DNA of 64,000 bases from Actinoplanes aureus (GCF_015704865.1 NZ_JADQTO010000026.1:62001-126000), one strand, 5' to 3'; counted from the stretch's first letter, positions 31,133 to 40,839 are shown. The notes: generated by a model not told the origin, from the sequence alone. Made by a program: numbers and translations.

Positions 31133-33919
31133 TCAGTCGTCGCGATGCCAGCGCAGCGGGCCGGGCCGGAGGCTCCACCAGATCCGCGCCCACCTGGGCC
31201 GATCGCGGCGCAACGCGGCAGAGAAGGCCAGCACCTGGGTCGCGGCGCGGTCGGCTTGGGTGGCGTCCGCTTGATCCGGCGCGAAGCCGACGACGTTGAC
31301 GGCCGCGACCAGGTCGTCCAGCGGCGGCAGTGACTGCCGGCCGGAAGCCGACGGCGGCAGTGACTCTTGACGCGCCGCCAGATCACCCAACGGCGCCACC
31401 GGCTCCCGGCCAGCCGCCAGATCACCCAACCGCGACATAGCCTCCCGCCCAGCGGCCATATCAGCCGACGGGGACACTGCCTTCCGGCCAGCGCCCATAT
31501 TGGGCAACGGCGACACTGCCTCCCGCCCAGCCGCCAGCTCGGCCAACGACGGCACTGGCTCCGGACCTGCGCCCTGATCGGGCAGCGGCGGCGACTCCCA
31601 GCCTGCGTATGGGCCGTCCGCAGCATCACTGGCCGGATCCACCACTTCCCGGCTCTCGCCACGCGGCGCTCCAGCACCGGACGCGGACGATGGCGCAGCG
31701 GACCCTTCGTGCCCAACACTCGGCAGCCTGGCGGCGGCTTCGGCGGAAGGCGTGGCACGCCGCAAGCGGATGAACCGCCGGGCCGCAGGCGGCGGCATCG
31801 CGGCGTACTCGGCGGCCTCGGTCGCCGACAGGTGAGCTGGGATGGGACGGCCCGCCAGCCGCAACGCGTCGGTGAGCTCCAGCCAGGCTCCGGCGATCCG
31901 CTCCCCCGGCCCGCCGGTGAACAGCCGCCGGCGACGCTGAGCGCGCCGCATCTGGACCACGGCCAGCCCGCCGATCACGGCCACAACGAGCACTGATCCA
32001 CCCGCTCCCCCGGCGACCGCGAACGCCGGCGGGCCCGCATCCAGCGATGGAGCAGCGAGTAGCGCGGAGGACGCGGCGGAGGGCGTGTCACTCGGGGCGG
32101 GCTCCGACGGGGTGGGCGGCGGCGTGGTCGGCCGCGGCGCGAGGTCCTCCTCGACCGGGCGCGCTTCGTCGCTCTTCGGCATCGGATCGAACGCGACCCA
32201 GCCGAGCCCATCGAACAGCACCTCCGGCCAGGCCAGCGCGTCACCGCCGGTGACTTCGCCGCCTGCGGCGGGCGCGGTGAAACCGACGACGATGCGGCTT
32301 GGCAGGCCGATCAGGCGGGCGAGCAGGGCGTACGCGGCCGCGAACTGCTCCGAGGTCCCCACCCGTCCGCCCTGCTCCGCCCGGCCGAACAGGAAGTGGG
32401 CGAGGTTCGGGTACGCGTGCCCGCTCGGCGCGTCGCCCACGGCCCGGTAGTGCTCGGCGAGGAATTCCTCGATCGCGACGGCCCGGTCGTACGCGCCTCC
32501 GTTGCCGTCGGCGAGGTGTTCGGCGAGTCGCTGGATCTGCTCGGGCACGCCCGAGCCGACGCTGAGGTAGCGGGCGACCGCGTCGCCGGAGGGCGCCTCG
32601 GCGATCGGCAGCAGGTTGAGGTCCGGGGTCTGCACGCGTGAGGTGGCCGTGTAGCGCAGACCGTGGCTGAGTCCTTCCGGCCGGATCAGGGTGCCGGTCC
32701 CGGCGTCGTAGGCGACCCGGGCCCCGGAAACCGTGGCCGGCGCGGGGATCGCGGGCAACAGCCGGCCGGTCAGCCCGGTCACGGTGATCTCCTGCCGGGC
32801 GTCGGCGACGGTCGCTCCGGGCAGCACGGGTTGTTCCGGGAGCACCCGGCCGGCGTTGCGGTAGACGCCACCGACCCGCCAGGTCACCCCGTCGTAGTCG
32901 GGCAACACGGCAAGCCGCAGCCGCACCTCACCGCCGGCGCGGGCGGGATCCGGGCCGGGGCGGAACTCGAGCAGTGGCTGCGCCGGAGACAGAGCCCATC
33001 CCGAGATCCGGTTCAGCGGACTCTCGTCCAAACTGTCCACGCGGGGCGGTTCCACGTACCGCCGAGGGTCGGCCGGGGTCGCGGAGACCTGGCGGCTGAC
33101 CCACGGCCCGGCCACCGCGACCAGCGCGAGCAGGGTCAGCAGGCCGGCCGCCGCGGTGGCGAGCGCGTGTGCGCGTACCCGAGCTGGAAGTCTCGCCGAG
33201 GCCGGATCACCGCCCAATAGGGCCGCCGCCACCAGCGCGGCGAACGCCAACGTCGGCCCGGTTGCCGGCCCGGCGTTCGGGCCGACCACGTAGAGCGCGG
33301 CCACGTAGAGCAGCACCGGCGGAAGGCAGCCGAACAGCACCCGGCCTCCGCGAACGGCGATCTCGGTCGCGGCCAGCCCGGTGAGCCAGACCGCGACGAT
33401 CGGGGCGAGCACGGTGTCCGGCTCCGGTTCGACCGGGATCAACGCGGTGAGCAGACGGGGGATGCCGTTCGCGAGGGCGTCGCGAAGTACGGCCGCGGTC
33501 AGCCCGGCGGGGGCGGCGAGGTGCAGGGCGAGGACGGTGTAGCCGGCGAGCAGCAGCGCGGAGATCGGCGCGGCGGTCCACGATGGCAGGCGCCGGGCCG
33601 CGACACCGGTAGCAACCGAGCCCGCCGCGGCACCCGCGCAAAGTGGCAGAAGCAAGCCGTCCGAGTAAATCCGGCCGAGCACCGCACCGGCCAGGGCGAG
33701 CAGTCCGGCCAGGGCGACCGGCAGGATTGCGGCGCGCGCCCAGCGCACCATCCGTCCACCCCAGGCAGAGCGACCGGCATCACCACGGCTCACCACGGGC
33801 TCATCCCGAGCAGAGCCACCGGCATCGCCACGGCTCACCATGGGCTCACCCTGAGCAGAGCGAACGGAATCCATCCGCCCACCCCGAGCAGAACCACCGG
33901 CATCGCCACGGCTCACCAT
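31133..33919 (-). CDS. TgpA-like membrane protein with substituted transglutaminase site
   Basis: Protein of 928 residues: six or seven membrane segments (about 60-270), an external transglutaminase-like domain (about 340-585), one more membrane segment near 640, and a cytoplasmic tail with imperfect Leu/Ala/Gly/Arg repeats. This is the DUF3488/TgpA architecture encoded with MoxR and DUF58. The transglutaminase consensus GxCEQFA reads GTSEQFA (Cys to Ser, residue about 523), and the HAWxE motif reads LAWPE (His to Leu, about 562); the Asp (FDP) remains. It is probably inactive as a transglutaminase. ATG chosen because it overlaps the DUF58 stop; GTG three bases later is equally possible. Confidence 0.88.
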   Translation of the reverse strand: MVSRGDAGGSARGGRMDSVRSAQGEPMVSRGDAGGSARDEPVVSRGDAGRSAWGGRMVRWARAAILPVALAGLLALAGAVLGRIYSDGLLLPLCAGAAAGSVATGVAARRLPSWTAAPISALLLAGYTVLALHLAAPAGLTAAVLRDALANGIPRLLTALIPVEPEPDTVLAPIVAVWLTGLAATEIAVRGGRVLFGCLPPVLLYVAALYVVGPNAGPATGPTLAFAALVAAALLGGDPASARLPARVRAHALATAAAGLLTLLALVAVAGPWVSRQVSATPADPRRYVEPPRVDSLDESPLNRISGWALSPAQPLLEFRPGPDPARAGGEVRLRLAVLPDYDGVTWRVGGVYRNAGRVLPEQPVLPGATVADARQEITVTGLTGRLLPAIPAPATVSGARVAYDAGTGTLIRPEGLSHGLRYTATSRVQTPDLNLLPIAEAPSGDAVARYLSVGSGVPEQIQRLAEHLADGNGGAYDRAVAIEEFLAEHYRAVGDAPSGHAYPNLAHFLFGRAEQGGRVGTSEQFAAAYALLARLIGLPSRIVVGFTAPAAGGEVTGGDALAWPEVLFDGLGWVAFDPMPKSDEARPVEEDLAPRPTTPPPTPSEPAPSDTPSAASSALLAAPSLDAGPPAFAVAGGAGGSVLVVAVIGGLAVVQMRRAQRRRRLFTGGPGERIAGAWLELTDALRLAGRPIPAHLSATEAAEYAAMPPPAARRFIRLRRATPSAEAAARLPSVGHEGSAAPSSASGAGAPRGESREVVDPASDAADGPYAGWESPPLPDQGAGPEPVPSLAELAAGREAVSPLPNMGAGRKAVSPSADMAAGREAMSRLGDLAAGREPVAPLGDLAARQESLPPSASGRQSLPPLDDLVAAVNVVGFAPDQADATQADRAATQVLAFSAALRRDRPRWARIWWSLRPGPLRWHRDD

Positions 33920-33920
33920 C
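33775..33920. repeat. Imperfect triplication at the 5' end of the TgpA-like gene
   Basis: Three imperfect copies of a roughly 50-base unit, each containing on the plus strand CACCGGCATCGCCACGGCTC or a close variant, encode SRGDAGGSAR-like repeats at the protein N-terminus. The first copy includes the overlapping stop codon of the DUF58 gene, so the start region appears to have been duplicated, adding about 55 residues before the first membrane helix. Confidence 0.65.
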
Positions 33921-35022
33921 CGCGCACGCCGTCCCATGCGGTGGCGAACTCGGCGCCATCGGCGGCCTCGATGACGATCATGCCGGCCACGCCCAGCTCC
34001 GGAGCAGCGTCCCGATCGCCGAAGATCGCGGCGACCACCACCGGATACGCCCCGCGCAGCCCGCTGACCGCCCCCAGATCCGCCCGCCCGCCAGGCCCGG
34101 TGAGAAAGACCAGCGTGTCCCCGAGCCGCTGCGCCCGCAGCCGCCGCAGGCCGGCCCCCAGATCCCCGTCCCCCAGCCCGGCCTCGGTCAACACATCGAA
34201 AAACGGCCCGGACGACGCGGACGAAACCAGATGCAGGCTGACCGGCAGCCCCTCCCGTACCGTCGCGGTGACCACCGACGCCGCCGCCTCACAGGCGTAC
34301 TCGAACGAGTCGGGCGTATGCGCCCCCACCCGATCATCAAGAAGAACCAGCACGGTCGGCTCGGCCGTATCCACCTGCTCGCGCACCATCAGCTCGCCCA
34401 CCTTGGCGCTGCTTCGCCAGTGGATCCGGCGCAGCTCGTCGCCGGGCACGTACTCGCGCAGCGAGTCGAACGTGATGCTGCCGTGCGGCACCTTGTCGAC
34501 CTGCCCGTCAAGGCTGCGCGTCAGCCCGGCCGGCACCGCACGCAGCGGATGGATCCGCGGGTGTACGCGCACCGTAACCGTCCCGCCGTAGGCACGCCTC
34601 ACTCTCACCAGCCCCAACGGATCCCGCCGGGTCACGCCGAGCGGCCCCACCGGCACGAGCCCACGCCGATGGGTAGGAACCGGATACGACGTGCTGGTGT
34701 CCCGCCCCGGCCGCAACCGCAGCAGTGGCACCGGAACCGTCGCCGGCCCGCACCGGTCGACGGCGAGCAGGGTGGCCGCCCGCATCCGGCTGCTGTTGCG
34801 GATGGTGAGCGTGATGGTCGCCGGATCGCCGCGGGCCACCCGTTCCGGCTCGGCGACACGCTCGACACCCAGCCGTGGACGCCAGGCCGCGAAGGCGAGC
34901 GCGCCGGTCACCGCGAGACCGGCGGCGGCGCCGAGCAGGGCGAGGTCGGGGTAGCCGTAGTGGAAGCCGGTGGCGAGCAGCAGCACGGCGGCGACCAGCA
35001 GGGCGATGCCGCGAGCGGTCAC
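33913..35022 (-). CDS. DUF58 (von Willebrand-like) protein
   Basis: Protein of 369 residues. Two N-terminal membrane helices (GIALLVAAVLLLATGF, LALLGAAAGLAVTGALAFAAW) precede a beta-rich domain and the DUF58 signature LREYVPGDELRRIHWRSSAK followed by KVGELMVRE. A degenerate VWA-like domain follows (PTVLVLLDDR). DUF58 proteins act with MoxR ATPases in envelope or complex assembly. GTG start overlapping the MoxR stop (GTGA). Confidence 0.92.
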   Translation of the reverse strand: MTARGIALLVAAVLLLATGFHYGYPDLALLGAAAGLAVTGALAFAAWRPRLGVERVAEPERVARGDPATITLTIRNSSRMRAATLLAVDRCGPATVPVPLLRLRPGRDTSTSYPVPTHRRGLVPVGPLGVTRRDPLGLVRVRRAYGGTVTVRVHPRIHPLRAVPAGLTRSLDGQVDKVPHGSITFDSLREYVPGDELRRIHWRSSAKVGELMVREQVDTAEPTVLVLLDDRVGAHTPDSFEYACEAAASVVTATVREGLPVSLHLVSSASSGPFFDVLTEAGLGDGDLGAGLRRLRAQRLGDTLVFLTGPGGRADLGAVSGLRGAYPVVVAAIFGDRDAAPELGVAGMIVIEAADGAEFATAWDGVRGW

Positions 35023-35996
35023 GGTGCGGCGGGGACGCGCTGGTCGGGCAAGGGTACGGCCACCGACCGCACCGCGTCCGCCAGCACCTCGGCCGCGGTG
35101 ACGCCACGCAGCTGCGCGTCGGCCGACAGCAGGACCCGGTGGGCGAAGACCGGCGTGATCAGCTCCTTGAAGTCCTCGGGCAGCACATAGCCGCGGCCGT
35201 GGATGAGCGCGTAGGCACTTGCCGCACGGGTCAGAGCGATCACGCCACGTGGACTGACCCCGACCCGGACCTGCGGATGGTCACGGGTCGCGGCGGCCAG
35301 CCGTACGGCGTACGCATAAAGGGGTTCGGCGATGTGCACACCGTGCGCCATCCGCACCATCTCCCCGATGGTGGTGGTGTCGGTGACCGGCTCCAGGGCG
35401 TCCGGTGACCGCCCGGCCGCACCCCGCAGCACCTCGATCTCCGCTTCCTCGTCGGGATAGCCGACGGCGAGCTTCACCAGGAACCGGTCGAGCTGGGCCT
35501 CCGGCAGCCGGTAGGTTCCGTCCATCTCCACCGGGTTCTGGGTGGCCACCACGAGGAACGGTTGCGGTACCGGATGCGGCACGCCGTCCACCGTGACCCG
35601 CCGCTCCTCCATCACCTCGAGCAGCGCCGACTGCGTCTTCGGCGACGCCCGGTTGATCTCGTCGGCGATCACGATGTTGGCGAAGACCGGCCCCGGATGG
35701 AACTCGAACCCGCGGCTGGCCTGGTTGAAGATGGTCACGCCGGAGACGTCGGAGGGCAGCAGGTCCGGCGTGAACTGGATGCGCCGCCACTGCCCGCGCA
35801 CCGACGCGGCGAGGGCGCGGGCCAGGGTGGTCTTGCCGACGCCGGGTACGTCCTCCAGCAGCACATGGCCCTGGGCGAACAGTGCGGTAAGTGCGAGCCG
35901 GACCACCTCGGGCTTGCCGAGCACGACCGTGCCGATGCTGCCGGCGAGCTGCTCGGCGACCTGGGCGAATCCTTGGACGTGGGCGGGGGTCAGCAC
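35019..35996 (-). CDS. MoxR-family AAA+ ATPase
   Basis: AAA+ ATPase of 325 residues. Walker A is EDVPGVGKTT, Walker B is IVIADEINRASPKTQ, sensor 1 is VVATQNPVEMDGTYRLPEAQLDRFL, and the lid domain follows. MoxR ATPases are chaperones that activate or assemble partner proteins with VWA-like domains; DUF58 is the usual partner. The GTG start was chosen because it overlaps the stop of the FN3 gene by 7 bases and gives the standard family length; an earlier ATG would read far into the FN3 gene. Confidence 0.93.
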   Translation of the reverse strand: MLTPAHVQGFAQVAEQLAGSIGTVVLGKPEVVRLALTALFAQGHVLLEDVPGVGKTTLARALAASVRGQWRRIQFTPDLLPSDVSGVTIFNQASRGFEFHPGPVFANIVIADEINRASPKTQSALLEVMEERRVTVDGVPHPVPQPFLVVATQNPVEMDGTYRLPEAQLDRFLVKLAVGYPDEEAEIEVLRGAAGRSPDALEPVTDTTTIGEMVRMAHGVHIAEPLYAYAVRLAAATRDHPQVRVGVSPRGVIALTRAASAYALIHGRGYVLPEDFKELITPVFAHRVLLSADAQLRGVTAAEVLADAVRSVAVPLPDQRVPAAP

Positions 35997-38563
35997 GCGG
36001 GCAGGTCCTTCAGGTTGTCGCCGGAGTCGAGGTTGAGCCAGGCCCAGGGAATGTAGGTCTTCCCCTTGTAGTCGACCTGGATCCACCAGGTGCTGCGCTT
36101 GTGCTTGTTGTAGACGAAGGCGTAGACCTGTTCGCCGCTCTTCTTGCAGTACGTCTTGAGCCGGGTCCCGGGTTTAGCCCAGCCGGCCTGGCGGGCGTTG
36201 ACCTGCTGGGTGATCTCGAAGATCTCGTTGCCGTTGCGCCCGTCGACGTCCTTGTCGCAGTAGGTCTTCTGCGCTCCGCTGCCGCCGTTGACGCAGGTGG
36301 CTGTTCCGTAGAGGGCGGCCGTGGTCGTGCTGATCGCGTCGATGGCGACGCCGGCGGCGTTGCGCACGGTGACGGTGAGCATGTAGCTGGTGCTCGGCTT
36401 GAGCCCGGTCGCGACCAGGCTGGAGCATTTGCCGGAGGAGCCCTTGCCACCGCCGGAGACGGTGAGCGTGCAGGTGGTGCCGCCTCCGCCGGTGTCGGCG
36501 CTGAAGGTCACGGTGGCCGCGTTGTGTGCCGGTTTCACGCCGGTGACGGTGATCTTGGGCGGCGCGACGGTACGCGCGGACGTGCTCGCCGCCTCCCCTT
36601 CGCCGGCCTCGTTGACCGCGACGATCTTCACCGGCACGTTCTGCCCGTTGCCCAGCCCGGTCACGGTGACCGTGGTGCCGCCCGTGACGTCGGTGGACTT
36701 GCCGCCCGCGGTGACCACGTACTTGCTGATCGGCCGCCCGTTGCCGGCCGCCGCCGCCCAGCTGATCTTGATCGCGCCGGCCTGGTTGCCGACCGTCACG
36801 GCCGACGCGTTCTCCGGACGACCGGGCTTGGTGAACGGGACGACGCTGTTACTGATCGCCGACGCCTTCGACCCGGCACCCCGCTGGTTGACCGCGACGA
36901 CGGTGAACGCGTACTGCTTGCCGTACTCCAGGCCGGGGACGGTGAGTGAGGTGCCGGTGGCGTCGCCGAGCGCGGTGGTGCCACCCGCGGCGACCGCAGT
37001 CACCGTGTATCGCTGGATCTTGCGGCCCTGCCCGTTCGCGGCGGGCCAGCGGACCGTCACCGACCCGTCGGGTTTCGCCTCGGCGGTCGGGGCACCGGGC
37101 GGATCCGGCACCTCGGCGGTGGGCCGGACCGCGTTGCTGGCACGGGCCGGGCCGTCACCCTTGCGGTTGACCGCGTGCACCTGGAACCGGTACGTCTCGC
37201 CGTTGGTCAGCCCACCGACGACCAGGGAGCGCTGGTCGGCGCCGACCTGAAAGGTCCGCCCGGCACCGGAGACCACATACCTGCTGACCGGGGCGCCGTT
37301 GGCGGCGGCCGCCTGCCAGCTCACCCGCGCCTCGGCGTTACCAGCCGCGGCCCGCACGTTGCGCGGCGCGCCCGGCTTGGTGACGGCCGGTTTCGGCGGT
37401 TTGCGTTTGCGTTCGGGTGGGGCGGGCGGGGTGGTCACCGGTGGCGGGTCGCCGCCGAGGACGCGATCGTCGTACTTGTCAACGGTCCGGACCGTGTGCT
37501 TGTCGTCGACGACGCGCGCGGTCGAGGCACCGGGAGCGTTGATGAACAGGTAGTTCTCGCGTACCTCAAGCTCCAGATCGCCGCCCGGCCGCGCGACGCG
37601 GATGCCCTCGCGCGCCTTGCCGCTCGCGTCGAAGACGTGCACCGTGTCGCCCTCGGGGACATAGAGGAAGCCCTGCCAGGCCACCGCCGGCCGCAGTTCG
37701 CCGCCCTCGCCCGGCACCGTGACGTCGGTGCGCACGCCCTGCTCGTCGACCGCGACGACACGCCGCTCGGCCGGAACCGTGACCGCCACGGTGTCGCCGT
37801 CGGTGTGCGGCGGCAGCACGCCAGGCCCGGTCAGCGGCAGCTCGGTGGTGCTCTTGCCGGTCCCGATGCGGGTGAGCTGGCCGGTAGTGCGGTTGAGCAC
37901 CGCCACCCCGTCGTCCATGCTGGTCAATGCCAGGTCATGGCTGGGCCCGCCGACCGCCTCGGTCCGCTCCCGGGTCGCCGCCGCACCGGCCGGCGCGGGC
38001 GCGATCGCCGTGACCGTGCCTTCGCTCGGCGAGGCGATCCACAACCGCCCCGTACCGTCGAAGACCCCGCCGGTGATGCCCGGCGGAAACCGCAGCGGCT
38101 CCCCCACCGGTTGCAGCGATCGCGGATCGACCTGCTGAACCTTGCCCTGCACCGCATCCACCACGAACGCCGCGTCCTCGTGCAGCGCCACACTGATGCC
38201 CGCGCCGGGCGTCGACTCGCCGTGCCAGAACGCCCGCAGATCGGCGAGATCCATCGACCCGATGGCGCCGGTGTCCACATCGCGCAGGATCACGAACCGA
38301 TCGCTCTGACTGACCTCAAGACCGTGCCCACGCGCCGGCCCCACGTCCACCCGGGTGTCAATCTTGGCGGTGACCCCGTTGACCCGGGCCATCTCGCCCC
38401 GCTCCCGGCTCCACATCCACGACGCCGCGTCGAAGCTGGCCAGCGCCTCATCCGCCGACCCCAACCCTCGAACGGTCAGCCCCAGCGCGGTCGCGAGCAT
38501 CACGACGACACCCAGCGTAACCAGATGACCACGGCGCGCCCTGGAGGCGTCGGAACTGCTCAC
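35990..38563 (-). CDS. Membrane-anchored extracellular protein with beta-propeller-like region and FN3 repeats
   Basis: Protein of 857 residues. One membrane helix near the N-terminus (HLVTLGVVVMLATALGLTV), then a propeller-like beta region (about 60-370), a Pro-rich linker (PPPVTTPPAPPERKRKPPKP), and three clear FN3 modules (starting GAPRNVRAAAGN, GAPTAEAKPDGS, GRPENASAVTVG). A fourth beta domain and a Cys-containing C-terminal module follow (TATCVNGGSGAQKTYCDKDV to WIQVDYKGKTYIPWAWLN). It lies first in the MoxR-DUF58-TgpA operon and is probably the surface-exposed client or scaffold of that system. Confidence 0.85.
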   Translation of the reverse strand: MSSSDASRARRGHLVTLGVVVMLATALGLTVRGLGSADEALASFDAASWMWSRERGEMARVNGVTAKIDTRVDVGPARGHGLEVSQSDRFVILRDVDTGAIGSMDLADLRAFWHGESTPGAGISVALHEDAAFVVDAVQGKVQQVDPRSLQPVGEPLRFPPGITGGVFDGTGRLWIASPSEGTVTAIAPAPAGAAATRERTEAVGGPSHDLALTSMDDGVAVLNRTTGQLTRIGTGKSTTELPLTGPGVLPPHTDGDTVAVTVPAERRVVAVDEQGVRTDVTVPGEGGELRPAVAWQGFLYVPEGDTVHVFDASGKAREGIRVARPGGDLELEVRENYLFINAPGASTARVVDDKHTVRTVDKYDDRVLGGDPPPVTTPPAPPERKRKPPKPAVTKPGAPRNVRAAAGNAEARVSWQAAAANGAPVSRYVVSGAGRTFQVGADQRSLVVGGLTNGETYRFQVHAVNRKGDGPARASNAVRPTAEVPDPPGAPTAEAKPDGSVTVRWPAANGQGRKIQRYTVTAVAAGGTTALGDATGTSLTVPGLEYGKQYAFTVVAVNQRGAGSKASAISNSVVPFTKPGRPENASAVTVGNQAGAIKISWAAAAGNGRPISKYVVTAGGKSTDVTGGTTVTVTGLGNGQNVPVKIVAVNEAGEGEAASTSARTVAPPKITVTGVKPAHNAATVTFSADTGGGGTTCTLTVSGGGKGSSGKCSSLVATGLKPSTSYMLTVTVRNAAGVAIDAISTTTAALYGTATCVNGGSGAQKTYCDKDVDGRNGNEIFEITQQVNARQAGWAKPGTRLKTYCKKSGEQVYAFVYNKHKRSTWWIQVDYKGKTYIPWAWLNLDSGDNLKDLPAC

Positions 38564-38655
38564 ACCGTGATCCCCTCGTCACAGCCGGTCAGGACCGAGC
38601 CATCATAGGGAAGATTCGGCGCCTGTCGATACCCGCTTCGCGCGCCTGTGGACAG

Positions 38656-40659
38656 TCACCGGGACCGGCGGGTACAGACCTGCTCAGAGCTGGCGAACCG
38701 GTCGGTCGCATAGACCACGACCACCGCGAAGCAGTAGTCCAGCCCCTCGTTCAACCCACTCATCCGAAACGACGTCTGCCCAGCTCCCACCTGCGAAACC
38801 GGCTTCAGCCGCTCCCCCGGCCGGCCCATCATCACCACGAACGGCGCCCGCCCACCGGCCGGGTCGCTCCACCCCACCCCGACACTCGAGCCCCGGTCAT
38901 CCAGAAGCACGCTCCCGGGCGCTTCGCCCGCCAGAGTTGGCACACTCGACGCGGCGGGCGAACTCGTCGGAGCCGGCACCGGCTCGGTAGCCCGATCCGC
39001 AAGCACAAAAACCAGCGCCGCTACCGCAAGCACGGCAGCGACCATCGCCGCCACCACCGCAAACAGCGCCATACCGCGCCGCCGGCTTTCCCCCATTTTC
39101 TGGTACGCGCCACCCATGCCACTGCCGGGTAAGAGGTCGGCTCCCCGCCCCGATTCCACGCCCGGCGCCCCCAGCCAGACAGCCACCCCGCCCGCGTCCC
39201 GCCGCTCGTCGGGCTCCTCCTCGGGCCATCGGTCGCCTTCGGTTCCGCCCTCCCCCGGCTGCACCGAAGCCTGCTGCGATTCACCCGGCCACAGCCCTCC
39301 GGCGCCGTGCTGCTCACCAGGCCAAAATGGCGCCGCAGCCTGCTGCTCGCCGCCGGGCAATGACGGCGCCGCAGCCTGCTGCTCACTGGGCCACGATGGC
39401 ACCGCAGCCTGCTGCTCGCTGGGCCACGATGGCACCGCGGCCTGCTGCTCGCTGGGCCACGATGGCGCCGCAGCCTGCTGCCCACCGGGCGAAGGTGGCA
39501 CCGCAGCCTGCTGGCCGGGCCACGGAGGACCCGCACTGCCCTGCTGACCGCCCGGGCCGGGCGGCTTCGCGAGCTGCTGCTCACCCGGCCACGGATTGAA
39601 CGCCGGCGGTTCCTTCGCCGGCGGGGCGGCCCACGGCCCGTTCCGCTCCGGCGGGGCGGCCCACGGTCCAGTCGCGCCTCCTCGCCCGGATCCGCCTTCC
39701 GGGTTCTGAGCCGTCGGGAACACCCTGGTCGGGACGTTCATCACGTCCTGCGGCGGTGGTTCGGTGGCGGGCCTCGCCGAGCCTGGTGACGAGCCAGTCC
39801 CAGGAGGCCGATCTGGCCGCAGCTGCCCAATATCCGCGCCGGCCGGAGACGTTCCCGAGCCGGGCGGAAACAGATGAGTCGCGGCCTCCGAGGATGGTTG
39901 CGCCGGGGTCCGCGTCCGGTCTCCACTGGTGGACCGCTCGGGTGGCCCCGGAGGCCGCTGGCTCGCTGTGCCCGGGGAGGCTTGCTCCGCGCCCGACGTG
40001 GAATGCGACGCCGAGATCGCAGGCGAGTGCAGCTGGCCCGTCGCGTCCGGGACAGGGTGCGTTGGGCCTGACCTGAAATGCGGCGGCAAGTCTGCGGACG
40101 AGCCCGGTGGAGGACGGCCTGCGACTGGAGGTGACGAAAGCCGGCCCGGGCCGGACGGCGGGAACAGTTCGGTCGGCGGCGCCGGTGGGGACTGTGCTGT
40201 TTCGCGTACCGAAGATGGGTTTTGGTCTTGGTGGAGATAGGCCTGCGCCCGGGTGACCGCCCAGTGCTGCGCGCCCAGCACCGCCGGCCCGTGGCCGGCC
40301 ACGCGGCTGAAAGCCCTTCGCGCCTCGTGCCGGTTGCCCAGCCCCTGGGCCACCAGGCCGAGGTCGTAGGAGATCTGCAGCAGCAGCGGGTCGCTGTCGC
40401 CGAGCCGCCACTGCCCCGCCGCGTAGGCCTCCTCCAAGACCCGCCGCGCCGCCGCCGGGTCGTCCGCCCGCTGATACACCGCGGCGAGCTCCCGCAGCGT
40501 GGCGAGCACGTCCGGATCGTCCTCGCCCAGGTTCGCCCGGCCCAGCTCCGCCGCACGCTCCAGCAGCGCCCGCGCTCCCGCCAGGTCACCGGCAGCGATC
40601 AGCGCGTGCGCGCGTTCGAGAGCCGGGGTCAGCGGGGAGGGCTGCGACACCCCCGCCAT
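38656..40659 (-). CDS. TPR protein with Pro/Gln-rich region, membrane helix and C-terminal FN3-like domain
   Basis: Protein of 667 residues. Residues about 1-140 are tetratricopeptide-like helices (AGDLAGARALLERAAELG, DDPAAARRVLEEAYAAG, GNRHEARRAFSRVAG). Residues 150-500 are low-complexity Pro/Gly/Gln/Ser sequence with a tandem QQAAVPSWPSE repeat. A membrane helix (ALFAVVAAMVAAVLAVAALVFVLA) lies near 555, followed by an external domain ending CFAVVVVYATDRFASSEQVCTRRSR that resembles FN3. Topology would put the TPR part in the cytosol. It is upstream of the FN3/MoxR operon on the same strand, with its own 92-base gap, so a functional link is likely. Confidence 0.75.
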   Translation of the reverse strand: MAGVSQPSPLTPALERAHALIAAGDLAGARALLERAAELGRANLGEDDPDVLATLRELAAVYQRADDPAAARRVLEEAYAAGQWRLGDSDPLLLQISYDLGLVAQGLGNRHEARRAFSRVAGHGPAVLGAQHWAVTRAQAYLHQDQNPSSVRETAQSPPAPPTELFPPSGPGRLSSPPVAGRPPPGSSADLPPHFRSGPTHPVPDATGQLHSPAISASHSTSGAEQASPGTASQRPPGPPERSTSGDRTRTPAQPSSEAATHLFPPGSGTSPAGADIGQLRPDRPPGTGSSPGSARPATEPPPQDVMNVPTRVFPTAQNPEGGSGRGGATGPWAAPPERNGPWAAPPAKEPPAFNPWPGEQQLAKPPGPGGQQGSAGPPWPGQQAAVPPSPGGQQAAAPSWPSEQQAAVPSWPSEQQAAVPSWPSEQQAAAPSLPGGEQQAAAPFWPGEQHGAGGLWPGESQQASVQPGEGGTEGDRWPEEEPDERRDAGGVAVWLGAPGVESGRGADLLPGSGMGGAYQKMGESRRRGMALFAVVAAMVAAVLAVAALVFVLADRATEPVPAPTSSPAASSVPTLAGEAPGSVLLDDRGSSVGVGWSDPAGGRAPFVVMMGRPGERLKPVSQVGAGQTSFRMSGLNEGLDYCFAVVVVYATDRFASSEQVCTRRSR
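39380..39535. repeat. In-gene tandem repeats encoding QQAAVPSWPSE
   Basis: Four or more tandem copies of a roughly 33-base unit (plus strand: GGCACCGCAGCCTGCTGCTC plus flanking bases) encode QQAAVPSWPSE in the TPR protein. The copies in the middle are nearly identical, implying recent expansion; outer copies have drifted (PPSPGGQQAA, APSLPGGEQQAA). Confidence 0.75.
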
Positions 40660-40839
40660 GCTGCCCGGTTCGTCCCCAGTCCGCCAGGTCGGGCGGTTTT
40701 ATGTCCCGGAATGTCCGACCCCCACCCCTTCTTAGTGGGCCGGCTGGGGCCGTGTACAGTTCTCAGCTGTGCGGCCCGCGGGGCAGCCGAAACCCAGGTG
40801 AAAGCCAGGACGACGGCTCCGCTAAGCTGTACTGAGCAG

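Noticed and set aside
39365..39535. Direct repeats considered as an origin or iteron array
   Set aside because: The repeats keep the reading frame of the TPR protein and encode a regular peptide unit, so they are coding repeats.
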